In this document: positions 12,336-25,807 of the stretch, piece after piece
How the letters are laid out: each line of letters begins with the position of its first letter
How positions within the stretch are numbered: position 1 is the stretch's first letter
Assembly: GCF_037975245.1 (NCBI RefSeq)
Contig: NC_092580.1
Span: 21,068,501 to 21,132,500 of the forward strand
Length of the DNA stretch: 64,000 nucleotides
Origin: Apostichopus japonicus
Lineage: Eukaryota > Echinodermata > Holothuroidea > Aspidochirotida > Stichopodidae
Reading direction: 5' to 3'
Notes under the pieces: model-generated
What the model was told of the DNA's origin: nothing
The model's input: only the letters and a program-made list of their open reading frames with translations
Database searches by the model: none
Made by a program: the position numbers and the translations under genes

Positions 12336-15300
12336 GTCAGAAACCTTTCAAAATAAGCGATAAATATACGAAACTGAAGTAGAGTCCTTTCACGATGTTA
12401 CCATATTACTGAACTTTTGTAGGCCAACTATAAAAAAAAAAAAATATTTCAAATCGTTTCTCACATAGAAATAATTAAAAAAAAAACACTTTACGTAAAA
12501 TGAAAAGTATCAATGTTATATGTCTGCTACAGCGTATCTTACAGCAAATACTGCAACTTATTACAATGTCACTGTAAATTAAGAATTTATAACCTTGAAA
12601 TATCGTACTTCCAAAAAGCCAATCTATAGAATGTCAACATACACCACTCTCGAATATATTAACAATTACCTTGACATTGAATTCTCCATGCATTATGAAT
12701 AAATGCATTTCTTCATGCTAATATTTGTAAATCAGGTGCATTTAAATATGTATAGTTATACATTCCATTTGTAGTTCATTTTTTTCCCTCTTGCGTTGAA
12801 TGTCATAGTCCAAGAAAAGAAGATTTGAGTGCAAAATATATTAATGTTTTTTAGCTATCCGGTTTTCGAGATATTCACCATTAAAATATGCTAAATCTCT
12901 GAAATCTTCTTGTAAGGGTTAAACGTAATGGTGACGTCAGCTCTTCGTTGCATTCTTAGATGTTAATGGTAATCCATTGTTGTGATACATGCTAATAACC
13001 CAACCAAAAACATTTTCTTTTAAATTGATGCGAAAACAAGTAGAGCACCCTTGGATGACATTCAACACATTTTGCACATGACAATTTCTTTAATGTTTTG
13101 TAAGCATGTCATTTTAAGGCCATAAAAGTATGATGTTTTCCTATATATGGTGTTTTGCATTACATCCGGGGAACTGACCCATAATGGTCTGGCAATGTGT
13201 TAGACTATAGTGGTCCAGCCGCTTTAATTGATGAGACTCAAAATTAATGTTTAAAGGGCAAATTGATACAGAAATATACAACCTGGGCTAATAGCAGCGT
13301 TTTTATTTATTTACTTGAATGGTCTTCAAATATATCAAGATGATTGTTATACCTATAAAGTCAACCTTCAATTGTTCAGGATATCAGAAATACTTGAACA
13401 CATTATCTCTAGTATCCGTTGGTCAACAGCAAGAATCGACGAAAATATTGATCATACATTTTCACAGATAAGTAGATTGAGAAAAAGGAAGAAAATATTG
13501 TATTAAATTTGTGGCACATAAAGTTCTCAATCCTTGAACCCACTCACGGTTTATAACTTTTCACATTTCATCTATTTATATATCTTTTTAATCCAATTAC
13601 ATCTCCTAATTTACATTGTAGGATTTACCGAATAATATGTGAATGGTACGAAACAATGAAATTAATATTCTAAAGCGAGAGTTTGTATAAACAAAGGAAC
13701 AACAAATTCGTTAAATTTATCGAGCGAAACAGTTGATAATCTCTTAGTTCAAAGTGTATGTCCTAACTGTATATCAGGTCGATCCAGTGTCGATAAGCAA
13801 CAGATAAATTATGATTTAATATTTACACGCTGCGAAAAGAATGAAAGTTTACACCTTGAGAGTCATCGTGTAAGCTTCTTTCTTACGTATTCTTGTTTCA
13901 AACAAGAAAGTAAAATTATAACTGACATGTCAAATATAAAGTGTAATATAAATACTAAAAAAATGATAACAATTTCAGGTGCTAATTATAAACCTATACT
14001 TTGTGCGATGCTTTAAGAGAAAAAAAATTGAGAAACATTACCCCTTACCTTTAGTCTCCTTTATTTAGCAGGCAGCAAAGAAATGAAGGTTTTAGAAATA
14101 ATTTCAGCCTTTCTAGGTCATCAGACAAGACAAGAGAAAGAAGAAGCCAATATTTCGTTTCAATATCAATCATAAATCAATCCCTTTTACTTTTCTGCTT
14201 TTGTATAGATATACTGCTTGTAAAAATCCTTTGTTCCACGAATTTCAGGAAAAACCTCATTGGTTAATCGAACGAATAAGAGTGATGACCAAGTATCCTA
14301 TCATCCAATCAGAAGTCTTTGTGCATCCGTCTGTTTCTTTTTACAAATGACCAAATAATAATAATAATACTGATAATAAAATCATGCATACACGTGACTA
14401 CTCGAAACCTAACTGACCACAAACTATTGTGTTTTGCATTTGTATAATCTATATATGCGGTATACAATATGTTCCGCAACTATGTATAGTATCATTTAGA
14501 AACTAGCGCTATAGTATATAGAGTCCATACCATTAATATACCGCGTGGAAAACGCTGAATAGGTCGCACTGTTATAATGTGTTCAATGATAACATCACAC
14601 ATTTGGTGGTAAGTTTAACAATTTCATCAGCCAGTGAATATCAGTTAATTAGATGTTAATTGTGTTTAATATGACAAGGTTTTTGTTATATTTTGTGTTG
14701 TTGGTTTGCAGTGGGATTGTCGTGATGCCTTCACACGAGTGTTTTTAGCAACCGGTCTTGTTTTGTTTTTTACGTCAAGTATAGCGAGTATCCTTGACCC
14801 CGCTTCGTACTTATTCAAGGGAGAGAAGTAAAAAAACAAGTCTTAAATATTAAGTGGTTCCCAGGAATGGAGTCAAAGAAATGTGACACTTACGACGCCT
14901 CCCTGAGACACGCCTTAAATTGTCTATAAGATTCCGAAAGGTTAACGATCTACACTCCCAGGAACGTATATAACCAGGTGTACCACAAGGGGGAGGGGGT
15001 GAATAATCGTCCCTAGAAAATTATGAGGCTCAGCCCCCCCCCTCCCCACGTCACTAGCTGACTGAAGATTACAAAAAAAAATCCAAGTGTATAATACATA
15101 AATATGTAACATGTATTGATGGTACAACCGTACAACCCATAAACAGTCGAACATTCTTCAAAATGAATTGCTTCAAAAGTTGAAAAGAAAATGTCGCACA
15201 ATTTTGCATCTATGCAGCCTTCTTTTTTTACCAACATTTTCGCATAGTTTGGTCACGTGATACAAACAGACGCATAGTATAGGCATCACATATACGATAC

Positions 15301-17825
15301 GTACATATCGCCGAAGCGGACGGTGCGGTTAGGGAGGGGAGGGGCGGGGCGGGGGACGGGTGGTTGGTGCTGCGGGGTAGGGGTAAAGAAGAGGGGATTA
15401 TCTTGAGTGGCAAAAGGGTTATCTGTGTGATTAAATAATACATCGATGACGCCCTTTAGACAACCCATGGTCACAAGGTCACTTTTGATGTAATTGTTGA
15501 CCGAGCTATACTGTAGTTGGTCAAGTAGATAATGTTCTGTTTTTGACATGCCCCTTTGGGCTCTATCATGGATAAAAATGTATAATACTATAGCAACCTT
15601 TGTCACTTGTCATTGGTCACGTATCCTTTACTGTTTTCTACAGTCTGTTTGAGCTAACTAACTTCTCTCTTACAACATGTTTACAACCTACTAGATAGGG
15701 AATTTAATAATTGAGTTAACTTGAGTTTACTATTGTCAAGGCAGAAAGAATGAAAAAAAGATGTCAATATTTGCTGAAAATATAAAATCCGTAGGTTTGA
15801 CGAAAAATCACGTAGGGTATACCCAGTTGAAACTCAGGAATCACACGTCGCTATCTCAACTGACCTACATTTACGTCAAGAATCATCTTAAAGGGAAAGT
15901 ACACTAGCTTCGTTTCTTGGTGGTTTATCTTGTAGAAAACCACCTTGTTCGGCCTCTGAAATACATCAAAAAGTTAAGAAAAAGGTACCGGTACTCGCAT
16001 GCAAACTGCATGTAGCCTACACTATCAAACTGTCCCAGAAAATGCTTTGAGTGGTGGACCATCGTATAGTTAATGCTCAGTCAATGTTGGTTGGTCACAA
16101 TATGTTCCCTTTAATATAACTGGTTAGTAAAGTAGAATTTCTGCCAGTGAAGAAAGGGGTCAGACGGGGTGCGAGCCCGGGTAAGTGACGTTCATGCAGA
16201 GTTTTTCATAGTTTTCCAACTAATTTTTGGAAATGAATTTTGAGTGACAAAGCAAGGTTTCCGCAATACTGGTAACACATGCCGGGAATTAATAAGAAAG
16301 CAAGCATGGCGTATAGACCTAAATAAAAAATGAGTTGATCTCGATCCAATTAATTAATTTGCTTTGAGTTTACTGATTCAAGTTGCTTATGTAATTGTTA
16401 GTTATATTTTGTGGTGGTGGGTGGGGGGGGGGAGGAGGGGTGCTTATCACTTGCTCACGAATGACTCAGTCTGCAACTGCGCAATAGATTTTCTCATCTG
16501 TGCAAAATATTTTCCTATGTTTATAGTCACATCATGTCTACTCTATGAACTGAAACTAGTAGCGATTTGGATATCGCTAAATTTATCGCTTGGCACGTAC
16601 TTTGTACTTCTTCGATCACTCACACTATATATACTTGACTTATATTTACTAAATGGTATTAATACCCAATATAAATAAAGATTGCATAGTTCGTCTGCTA
16701 AACTGTTTCCTTATCTGTTGTGACGTCATAGCGATACCCGAAGTGATAATGGACCTTAATAAGATTAAATGCTTTTGTCGATAAGATGTAAGAGAGATGT
16801 ACTTGACGCTATATTAATAAAGCATATTAATATGCTAAATCATCTTCGAAAAGAGACACAAACGCCAGATAGCATCTTTCTATAGATTATATGATATTGA
16901 TGTCTTTGTGATACACTTCAGATGTACTGTGAACCATATATAGGCTCATTATCTATATCAGAAACACCTCTTACGTCACTCGTACCGTGTATTTCTAGTT
17001 CTGGTATCTGGCAATATTCCCAGGGATCTGGAAACTATTCTTTGGAAACTGTTAGAAATACTACGCCTACTACTTATTTCATTTTCTCCTGTGGGAGGGG
17101 GGGGTAGGGGAGGGAGTCGGTAGAACAATTGAGCATAGAAGAATCTCAGAAACCAGATCATGTTGTTCCTATATAATACTCGTTAAGTTGACCACAATAA
17201 GGTCTTGACTATTAAACTATACGGTGTATGTGTTTTGTTTACAAAAAACGTGCATGACGAAAACCTACCTTGTATGATATGCTCTCACTCAGTGGTAATT
17301 CAAGCTGGGGCACATACACACACCAAGAAAACCTCTCAGTTACAAAAGAAGGTCCTTTAGTGGATTCCGTGCTAAAGCGGCACACATCCAAATGGAACTT
17401 TGCACTTTGAAGTAATAAGACAACCGATTAAGTCCAGAAAAACATGTGCAAACTGTTCGAAATATTGTATAACGAGTTTGTATATAAATATGACACGATG
17501 TCCAGTAACTAACCAGCTGTCCTTGACTGCTGTCAACTGAAAAGTGTCATGAGGTGTAGTACCTTAGAGTTATCCGTACATTTTAACTGATGGATTCACT
17601 GCCCGCGCTGGTGAATGGTTGTGAATAGTAACGTGTGAAAAATCACGACGATCTGTTGTTCTTTTAAAAAAAACTGTCGAAATGTACACAATGCTTTGAA
17701 ATGATAGCGACAACTGCAGAATCCCCAAGAGATTATAGAAGGAAAAGATAGTGAACAAAACCAAACCAAACAAAAAATACGAAGAAGCTACACATGTTGT
17801 TTTATTTATCGGTTGGTTTCTTCAG
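12336..17825. other. Non-coding stretch between candidate promoter and candidate exon
   Basis: AT-rich, with CRE palindromes TGACGTCA at 12932-12939 and 16721-16728, poly(C)/poly(G) runs near 15035 and 16424, and an AAT microsatellite near 14357. G-rich patches at 15334-15375 break the AT background. Several ORFs of 60-106 codons here are low-complexity or AT-driven, and I do not believe them. Confidence 0.45.
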
Positions 17826-18005
17826 GACTAACACCCCCTTATATGGCTTCTACTGTGACCCATATAACTTTTGTATTAGTTTTAAGTCCCCTACTTTTCA
17901 CAAACGGCTTGGATGAAACCCGTGGGAAACACCACGCAATACACAAACGTTTGTCATACTTCAAGGAACTTGAAAGTGTCTTCACACGAGGAAAAATGAT
18001 AAATG
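17826..18005 (+). CDS. Candidate signal-peptide or membrane-anchor exon (possible alternative first exon of the sulfotransferase)
   Basis: The segment is framed by an acceptor (GGTTTCTTCAG, AG at 17824-17825) and a strong donor (AATG|GTACGT, GT at 18006). After 17 untranslated bases an ATG at 17843 opens a frame that runs to the donor: MASTVTHITFVLVLSPLLFT, then NGLDETRGKHHAIHKRLSYF and a charged tail. The first ~22 residues look like a signal peptide or signal anchor. The exon ends in phase 1 (54 codons plus one base), the same phase as the sulfotransferase exon 1 at 22573-22696, and lies upstream of it on the same strand. It could therefore join the microexon at 32215 in frame, or belong to a separate secreted protein. 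The family is not recognised from the peptide alone. Confidence 0.4.
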
Positions 18006-19013
18006 GTACGTGATGGTGAAAGTTTCTGCGCGTCATGTCATTTAGTTGCAAAACAAATAAATGATGTGGAAAAACAAAAACAAATATTGCTCGAGAGATA
18101 TTACGAGAGAGGGAGAGAGAGAAAGGGAATGCTCAGTTTATATCGTTGAATGAAAGGTTTGTTCTGTATCATGTTGTTTACTTCATCACCGTGGGTGGAG
18201 TTTCGTTGAAATATGTACCACGAACACAATTACTGTCTGTGCACCTTGAAATTCTGAGAATTGGAAACTCGTGTTTTTCCTCCAGTTTCAAACTGGTGAC
18301 TTGCTGAGTTACTACGTAGTGTAAAACCACTCTGCACTTGTTTAGTTTCCAGGTAACATGTCAAGGGCCCTACCTATGAAACAAACGTGCACACTAATAA
18401 AAGCATAACGTCATCGTTTTACAGGTTTTGTCCCCCCCCCCCCCAACCACCACAATACTGAACGTATCATACGATATGGTGACTCATATCACTATAGTCA
18501 ACGCGACAAAACTGTGTTTGGATTTTAGATTTAACCAAGTCACCATGGCAATATTTAGAGAGGGGTATACTTCTATAGAAGGGAAGCGTAACCCACCCTA
18601 GGGATTTATCCTTCCAAGCCTGCATACGTGATATTCAGTTTGCGTCTATAGCTTGACTCAGTGGCAAACCTTCATGTACAACAGCTTAAGCAATGGAGGG
18701 CGGTAATCATTAAACATCGTCGTGGATCTGGTTTTTTCAGCAATAGTATACACGCCACTGTAACTGACTTGAAGTTAGCTTCACAATCCTGTTAGATCTA
18801 GGAAATAATGGGCTGACAGCTAATACAATGGTCAAGTTTGTCCTCCCAAAAGTTGACAGTTATAGAGTCGTGCTTAAAAGTAACAAACCATGACCTTAAT
18901 ATATGGGCTAGGAAGCTTAAATACCGCTGATGGAAAATTATGATCCAGAGGTTTACAGCAAGTACCATCGAAACAAGAAATCATTGGTGTATAAGAGCAA
19001 GGACGTAAAGGGG

Positions 19014-19108
19014 AAGGAGGGGAGGAGGGGAGGATGGGAGGAGGGGAGGATGGGAGGAGGGGAGGATGGGAGGAGGGGTAGGGGGAAGGGGGAAGGGGAA
19101 GGGGAGAG
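19014..19108. repeat. Purine-rich minisatellite, ~17-bp unit (GGAGGATGGGAGGAGGG)
   Basis: At least three tandem copies of GAGGATGGGAGGAGGGG flow into GGGGAAGGGGGAAGGGG. All purine on the plus strand, so triplex or quadruplex formation is possible. The plus-strand ORF through it is a repeat artefact. Confidence 0.85.
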
Positions 19109-19940
19109 GGACAGTTTGTCTAATATGACTAATGAACTGAATAAATGAAAATTAATTGGGAACTATAACAATAATCTGCATAGTACAATTTTATAACATA
19201 CCCGTCATTAAGTTGCTCGTTATGCAAACAGCAGACAGCAGAGTAATGAGTTAATTTGCAACAACCCTCAACCTTCATTGTATACTTATACTGAAGATAG
19301 TGTTCCGTGAGTCCAGGGTGAGGGGTAGGGTGGGGGTTGTGGACAGGGCAGTGCTGCGTAAGTAACACCTCTTTGGAGGGACTTTTAGGAGAATTAAGTT
19401 TCTTTTATAATAGTAAGCTTCTCTAGTTTGAAAAAAAAAACAATATGAGTAGACTGTAAACACGTTTACCAGCCTGAGAAGAAAAGAAAATGATTACAAA
19501 AATCGCTGTTTGAATCTCGTGACAAGTACATTTTGAATGATTTATAATATGAAGTAACCACAACTCACAAAAGACAATGACGGATTTCACAGTAGAAAGG
19601 ATGTTTGTACTACTAGTGAGCCGTTACGTGAGAAATATCGCGTTTATAAACATCATTTTGACCGTCTAGGTCTTTAATATATACTGATGGAGTGGAGACG
19701 ATTATTGCAAAAGAAAACGACAAGTCAAGGTTACACTTCTTCCATCCCACCTTACCCCCCCCCCCTCCCACCCACCCTCCCGCCATACAAGCAAAATACA
19801 TCATTATACGAACAAAACCGTATAGAAGCGCACGGAAATAGTCCATTTTCCTTTGTAGGCCTTGATGGGCTGATTATCAACAGTTGCTATATTGTGTGAA
19901 CCAAGTTGAAGCATACGCTCTTAACTCGTACTTAACTCAA

Positions 19941-19980
19941 TCCCCGACCCTTCCCGACCCTTCCCGACCCTTCCCGACTC
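19941..19980. repeat. Four tandem copies of TTCCCGACCC (10 bp)
   Basis: Direct inspection shows CCCCGACCC then three TTCCCGACCC/TTCCCGACTC units end to end. Confidence 0.9.
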
Positions 19981-21861
19981 TCTATCTTTTTGTCTCATCG
20001 CTCCCATAGGGAGGGTGAGAGTATTGTAGTTCCTTTGCATGCCAGCTGGGCCATATACAGCTATGTCAGTTGCCATAGCAACAGTTGCCATGGTAATGGT
20101 TCATTTTCCTGGATAGCTATACACTCGGAGGGTCACCTATGGCGGGGTACCCCAGGGTGACCGGAAGTATATGACTGAGGGAGGGGTAGAAACGTGTCCG
20201 TGTGTGTATGTGTGTTTGTCCAATTTTGTGTCAAAATCCCTTCCTAAACGGCTGGACCGATTTTAGTAAAATTTGATGGGAAGGTAACCCAGGGTGAACC
20301 CGTGTGTCTCGCAGACTACTGGAACCAAAGGCCAGAGGTCAAATCTAGTGAAAATCATGTTTGTGTGCTATTAGTATTACTCAAAGGAGAAACATTGAAT
20401 TGAAATTGAACCGTCACAGGTATCATGGCAATGTCAAATACTATCGAAATATGTGGTTGACATGAGAACCGAGGTCACGGTCACGTGGTTAAATGTCAAA
20501 TGAATATTTTATACCAGTACCCAGTCCTTAGTTACATGCCTAGTGAAAATACATATGTTTAGAGAATTTGTTTATGACAGTATGAGTTACTGGATACGAC
20601 AAAGAATTTATTAAATCGATATCTGAATTTGAGCGGTGTTATCTTGAAAAGTACCCATTACTAAGAAGCGAATGGAACTGACGTGGTGGATTGTACAGTG
20701 AGAAACGTAGCACATGTCACGAATGGCGATATGGGTCAATAACTGACAATTAGGAAAAAAATCAAACAAACAATACAATTCAACAAAGGCACGACCAGTC
20801 TGGTTTACAATACTTTGTAACAGTTGATTTTACATGTTTATATCACAAAGGTCCGACATCTACACGATTTTATCAAATTTGTTTCTCTAATCACCTTGAC
20901 AACATTTTTTCAATATTATACAAAAATTATGCTATTAAATGAAACAATTGTGAATTGTCAACTGTTTTCAGATTAGGACTAAGTTGTGCACCTGTTGCGT
21001 TGTGCCATAGTTGGCCCTTCGTGTTCGAGCCAAATTCCAACTCACGTGTGTTGTCAGAGGTACTTCATTTGTCAGTTGAAAATTCGATAACGTAACAATT
21101 TCGCTAAAATTCAAAAAAGCGTGACGTCACATATCTTGAACATAATGAGGGTCACCAGGTCAGATTACCGACTGTAAGGTGGAAAGTACTATATCCTGGA
21201 CAAGCATGGTCTCAGTGTTTCATATGCTTACTTTTAATTGATTATGTTGTTACCGCAGAATTGGTTTAAATAGGTACAATTACATATTATGAGTAAGCAC
21301 ATTATATATATGGACCGTACATAATTATGCTTGTGAATAACCGGGAATTACCAACATACATGCAAAATAAAGGCACTTTCGCAATGGGACAATATTTCTG
21401 TTTTAGTCAAAGATGGAACCAGTGAAATGACCTGCTTGAACACTTCACTGTATGTAAGCAGTTAACTCGTTTGATTATTATACGAGAAGAGGGGACATAC
21501 TTATACTCAAGCTGGACAAACATGCATGTAGTCATGTTACTTCAAAATACAGGATCAACCTTTTTGATCAAACCACAAGAACTGCAGGGGAAGACGCTAC
21601 CTCCAATGTCTACTCTCGCGAAGTTCTAAACTATTTTTACGGCCTTTTACAACTTTCCTGATTTAGTAATCCCCACCTCCCTCTCTGTAAATGCGTAGTG
21701 GCATAAAGGGCAGAGTGAACAGAATATGCGGGTACAAACATGCAGCCTAGTTAATATGTCTTCGTGGGTACTACACATCACTATATAATGTACAGGTACG
21801 GTTCATTCAAAGATATTGAATACACTATCTTTGATAAACAAAATGTCACGATTGTGAAAAC

Positions 21862-21898
21862 ATGCGCGTGTCGGCGCGTGCGCGTGTGCGTGCGCGTA
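21862..21898. repeat. Alternating purine-pyrimidine CG/TG tract
   Basis: GCGCGTGTCGGCGCGTGCGC and onward alternates strictly enough to be a possible Z-DNA former. It lies about 700 bp upstream of the sulfotransferase exon 1 and could mark an open promoter region. Confidence 0.6.
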
Positions 21899-22079
21899 CT
21901 GGCTCCGCTTTTCTTTCTTTTTGGCTTTACTTGTCTTTTGACGCTATGGAACATCTTTGCACAGCATATGAAACACAGGAATCGTATTACAGCGCATAAC
22001 AGCCAAACGTAAATCTACCAGTGTTCCATTTTGTGGAACTCTCTTATATGCGTAACATCGCGCTTTATAATAACTTTAT

Positions 22080-22147
22080 AGTACTAGTACTAGTAGTAGT
22101 AGTAAGTTGAGTCTATCCGACATGCTCAGTGATTAACCTCCGCCGCG
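22080..22147 (-). repeat. Interspersed repeat end with (AGT)n tail, copy 1
   Basis: An (AGT)n microsatellite is followed by AAGTTG, a short variable stretch, TCTATCCGACATGCTCAGTG and ATTAAC-CTCCGCCGCGTATC. The same order recurs at 51822-51893. Read on the minus strand, both end in an (ACT)n tail, as the 3' end of a SINE or LINE would. The rest of the element is not recognisable. Confidence 0.55.
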
Positions 22148-22403
22148 TATCTTGCGCAAGGTCTATTGCTTCCTCTAATAACTTTATGAAGAGCTTAATC
22201 CCGCTGTTTTTAAGCGCAATGCAAAAGATGAACGAGGTGGTGCGTAAGTACGCGCAGGTCATGTAACGTTCCAGAGCGCGCCTCACACAATAATGTACAA
22301 TATCTTTTGCGCAGTATTTCTTACATATTTTCAGTACTTCAGGTATAATCTGCATTATCTGAACATACAATCGTTCACGAACGCCGCTATGCGTGGATCG
22401 CAT
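22113..22403 (-). CDS. Unrecognised 96-aa ORF overlapping a repeat end
   Basis: Minus-strand ORF from an ATG at 22403 with a G at -3. It is basic and helical in character (MRSTHSGVRERLYVQIMQII, then KICKKYCAKDIVHYCVRRAL) and contains seven cysteines. Its last ~10 codons (LITEHVG) fall inside the repeat shared with 51822-51893, which suggests the ORF is the 3' part of a retroelement protein or a chance frame in a repeat, not a host gene. It lies head-to-head with the sulfotransferase exon 1, 170 bp away. No family is recognised. Confidence 0.2.
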   Translation of the reverse strand: MRSTHSGVRERLYVQIMQIIPEVLKICKKYCAKDIVHYCVRRALERYMTCAYLRTTSFIFCIALKNSGIKLFIKLLEEAIDLAQDTRRRLITEHVG

Positions 22404-22572
22404 ACGCCTAATTAGTCAATGTTACACTTAGGAAAACCAGGTTAGGCCAGTAGCCTATCGTGGGGACTCATCCGTAATCGTTCAGTGATGTTTACAAGGT
22501 TATTCTATAGCCTGCTCCCACTTTCAACAGTTTGATTCTCAACGACAGAAGTTTCCATTTCGAAATATCATC

Positions 22573-22696
22573 ATGAGAAACAGTCTTGTGAGAAGATACA
22601 GGGTAGTCCTCTTTATCTCCATTTCGGCGATTATAATCATAAACATCAAAAGAATTTATTCAGATCTTTGGGCTGAAGTGGAAATGGCTGGAAACG
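22573..22696 (+). CDS. Carbohydrate sulfotransferase (CHST8-14 type), exon 1: cytosolic tail and membrane anchor
   Basis: The ATG at 22573 opens 41 codons plus one base, ending at a strong donor (AACG|GTATGT). The peptide MRNSLVRRYRVVLFISISAI continues IIINIKRIYSDLWAEVEMAG: a short basic tail, one hydrophobic span (about residues 11-24) and a polar stem. This is the type II signal anchor expected of Golgi sulfotransferases. The phase-1 end joins exactly to the microexon at 32215-32267 and so to the catalytic exon at 44491-45393, giving a 359-residue protein, close to CHST11 (352 residues as I recall). The exon is under 45 codons, so simple ORF scans miss it. The ATG choice rests on it being the first in-frame Met before the anchor; the 5' UTR and promoter are not defined. 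Confidence 0.72.
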
Positions 22697-25600
22697 GTAT
22701 GTTAACGTTTCTTTCCGCCTTAAAATAAATGACTGACATTGATTCGTATAGTGCCATCCTTACATGGGAATTGTTATAAGCAACCGGTAGGCAAAATGCG
22801 GCCCGTGGGCAACTGGTTGTCTGTGTCCGGCCCCGTCAAAAAGGATTTCAATGACCTGTCAATGCAAATATTGACAAACAACATTAATGCTGATAGATCT
22901 GTCTATGGGACAAGACTAGTGTCGGACATCATCCAATCTATTTGTATAATACTGTGGTGGAAATTGTGGAGAACACGCTTGTATAATAAGCTACATGCAT
23001 GCACTTCTAATTCCTCTCGTTGATGTCGTCATAATAATTCTGGAGCTAACCTTAAAACGGATACTTCTTCTCTCTTATATCGAAATGATAACTTATGCAT
23101 AAAGGCATACAGTCTTTGTATGATGGAAAATAGTTATTTATAGAATATTTTGCAACCTTCGAATTTTTTTAGTGCATGTGCATGATTTAACATTAATAAG
23201 CAGACTTCCAAGCTAAGTTGCATATTGCATCAGTGCATGCTAGATCGAGAAATTAATGATATTGACAATGCTACAAAAATCGACCGAAATAAAGGCAAAC
23301 TTCACATTTTTTTTTTTTTTTTTTTGGTGTAGAAAAATAAGGGTGGGGTGAAATCTTGCGTATGGAAAAAAAAACTGCAAAGTTGGATCATTATGTAAAA
23401 AGTGTCTTTCAAGTCTGAGGTATACTTAAAATATTGCTGGTTACAACGTAGACCTATGCTGCATATTTCGCGGCCACACAGAATACACTTGAGCTGATGT
23501 CACATGTGTGAATTATGATATATTGTTACAAGGATAGTACAGGGCCAATTTATGTTTGACGGATGAAAGAGGTGAAATCCCATACAATTCCTATACATGG
23601 AGTATTCAAGATAAAGGATGACTGAAGTTGTCGCAGTTTGTGAAATACTTGGAGTGTGAAGATATCATGTAAAAAGGGGGAAGGGTTCATCGGTTAAAAG
23701 TTCAGTCCCTCTTTTGGAAGTAGAAAAACTATCATTTTACCATTCTTTAAATAGAAACTCAGTTTTACTACAATATCTGTGGATGGTATTTCTACTAATT
23801 TGTGAAAGACGTTTCGCGCTCGACCAGTTCGGTCATTTTAGGTATTTTTGCAATATATATATAACCCATTCCCAAACACTTGACACCATGGTAACGGTAC
23901 TGTTACGAATGTTTCTTAACTCAAATTGGACAGTCTGTTCCTGATTTCCACACTCCGCTCAATTGTTAAAGGGATAGTACAACTAAAAATATGAACTTGA
24001 TATATTGTAGAGAAAGTCAAGCGCGTAGCCAGGATTTCATCTTAGGGAGGTGGGCAGATGAAATTTACTGACCGGCCGACTAGATCGAACGCTTTGTGCT
24101 ATTTGCTATCTGTTACATTCAGATTGTCAGACTGTGATACATAAGTAGCGTACTGTTGTATACACAACACTTCGTCGTCAACCCTATAGTAAATTAAATA
24201 TAGGTTACTCAATCAAGTGAATTTGAAACAGAAAACGTGCTTTATATTGGAATTACAAGCAACAATGTACTGTACACGTGTATAGAAGAGATTATTTGCA
24301 ATAGGACTGCTATGCAAACATGTTGCTGCAAATTCGGTGAATAGAAAGTTATGATCTGCAAACTGACAAAGGTAAAGTTGGTTTTGTATATGTACATATA
24401 TATCTTAAAGGTGTACCACAGACACGGTGACCTTCGTAACATAAACGAGTAGGGCCTATATGCCAGTATCTATAGTATTATGTTATGTAAGTATATATAG
24501 CCTACAGAAGTTGTATGACCTACATCATGTTTACTGTTAAGGATAGGACCATTCCCTGAATCAAAGATTTGATTGAGGTGATTTCGTTTAGGATCAAGAA
24601 GGATAACCCTAATAATGATCCTAATGAAATCGATCTAATGAAAGGGATCCTAGAGTTATGCTCTTGATGCTGTTCGAATAATTCTTCTTTTTTGGAACCA
24701 ATAAGACCTTCGCAACCATAAGATTACACGTTGTAGGTCGCTGTTTTGTTGTGCAGCCAAATTGCGACGTGCACACGAGCTGACGTCACAAAATCTCCGT
24801 ATGAACTATACTAGCCCTATATGTAATTACATATAATACTGATTGCGTAAATAAGGTGGTCAAGTTGTGACATTTTGGACAACATTTTGAATTCCAGAAT
24901 TAAAAGGCTAACAAGAAATGGTGTTATTTCAGACTATGAATGAGGAATGGAAATATGCAAATCATGTCAAAAGTTTAAACAAAAACTTTCGCTCTAATAT
25001 AGTTATTGTTCAAAATACGGTGAAGGGTTACATATATAGATCTATGTATTCCAATCGAAATCATAAGTATAAATTAAGACGGTGTCTCATAACATGCACT
25101 ATATATATGAAACAAGGAAAATAGTTGCTTAATTCCTTTCTTTGTCTTTTATTCTCTGAACGGTGAAAAAAAATCGAGTAAAATATTAATGAATTCATAC
25201 GTACCGCTAATAATATATTGTAAATCACTCTGTACGTGCCCGCGAGCCTTTATAATACTGCATGTATATATAAAGCATATATCTAACACTTGAAGAGATT
25301 CTAGCTTCACAAAATCCTTCTATCCTGTGATGCTTGATCGCAGACGAAGTAACTTTTCTGTGACTCTGTTACTTGGAATGCGTTGGCTACAATAGTGCTT
25401 GAAACCTTCCACATAAACTTAGGGTTATAAAACACTTGATTAAGCAGGCTGGGTCAAATTATAGCAGATGTTTTATATGTGGTATTACTGTGCAGTATAG
25501 TTGATACGTGTGGTGTGCGGTCAAGTCGTTCTGGCAATCAAACTTGTCTGTTAACTTTTTTATGTGATATATAGGCCTATATATGTGTACATATGAACGG

Positions 25601-25807
25601 AAATTATGTCCATATTTACCAGCAATTGGATTGTTTTATTTTGTGTCTCTTTCTTGTTTGCAAATCTGGTCTGTTTTCGGAAAAGAATTTCTTTTTTATT
25701 AACGGTTTGTTTGTATATCTTTGAGGTTTATTTCACCTTTTGTATATGTGCTTATGTACTGACATAAATTATTTTTACAATGTACCTTACTATATTAACG
25801 ATCAAAT
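22697..25807 (+). other. Sulfotransferase intron 1, first part
   Basis: AT-rich intron with a T run at 23307-23325 and a CRE palindrome at 24781-24788. A GGCAAAATGCGGCCCGTGGG stretch near 22790 looks like part of an old dispersed repeat. No exon is supported here. Confidence 0.5.

Larger units (their letters stand above)
18006..22079. other. Non-coding stretch with simple repeats and one probable interspersed repeat
   Basis: Contains a poly(C) run at 18432-18444, a purine-rich minisatellite and a 10-bp tandem repeat (listed separately). At about 19981-20450 lies a block with paired inverted words (CCCATAGGGAGGGTGAGAG; GCCATAGCAACAGTTGCCATGG) and a CTAAACGGCTGGACCGATTT stretch of the kind often seen in dispersed invertebrate repeats. 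It has only one copy here, so I cannot bound it. A CG/GT alternating tract lies at 21862-21897, and a CRE palindrome at 21122-21129. Confidence 0.45.

Noticed and set aside
22739-23023. 94-codon ORF directly after exon 1
   Set aside because: Starts from a non-ATG codon within the intron, overlaps a dispersed-repeat-like GCGGCCCGTGGGC word, and the donor before it is strong.
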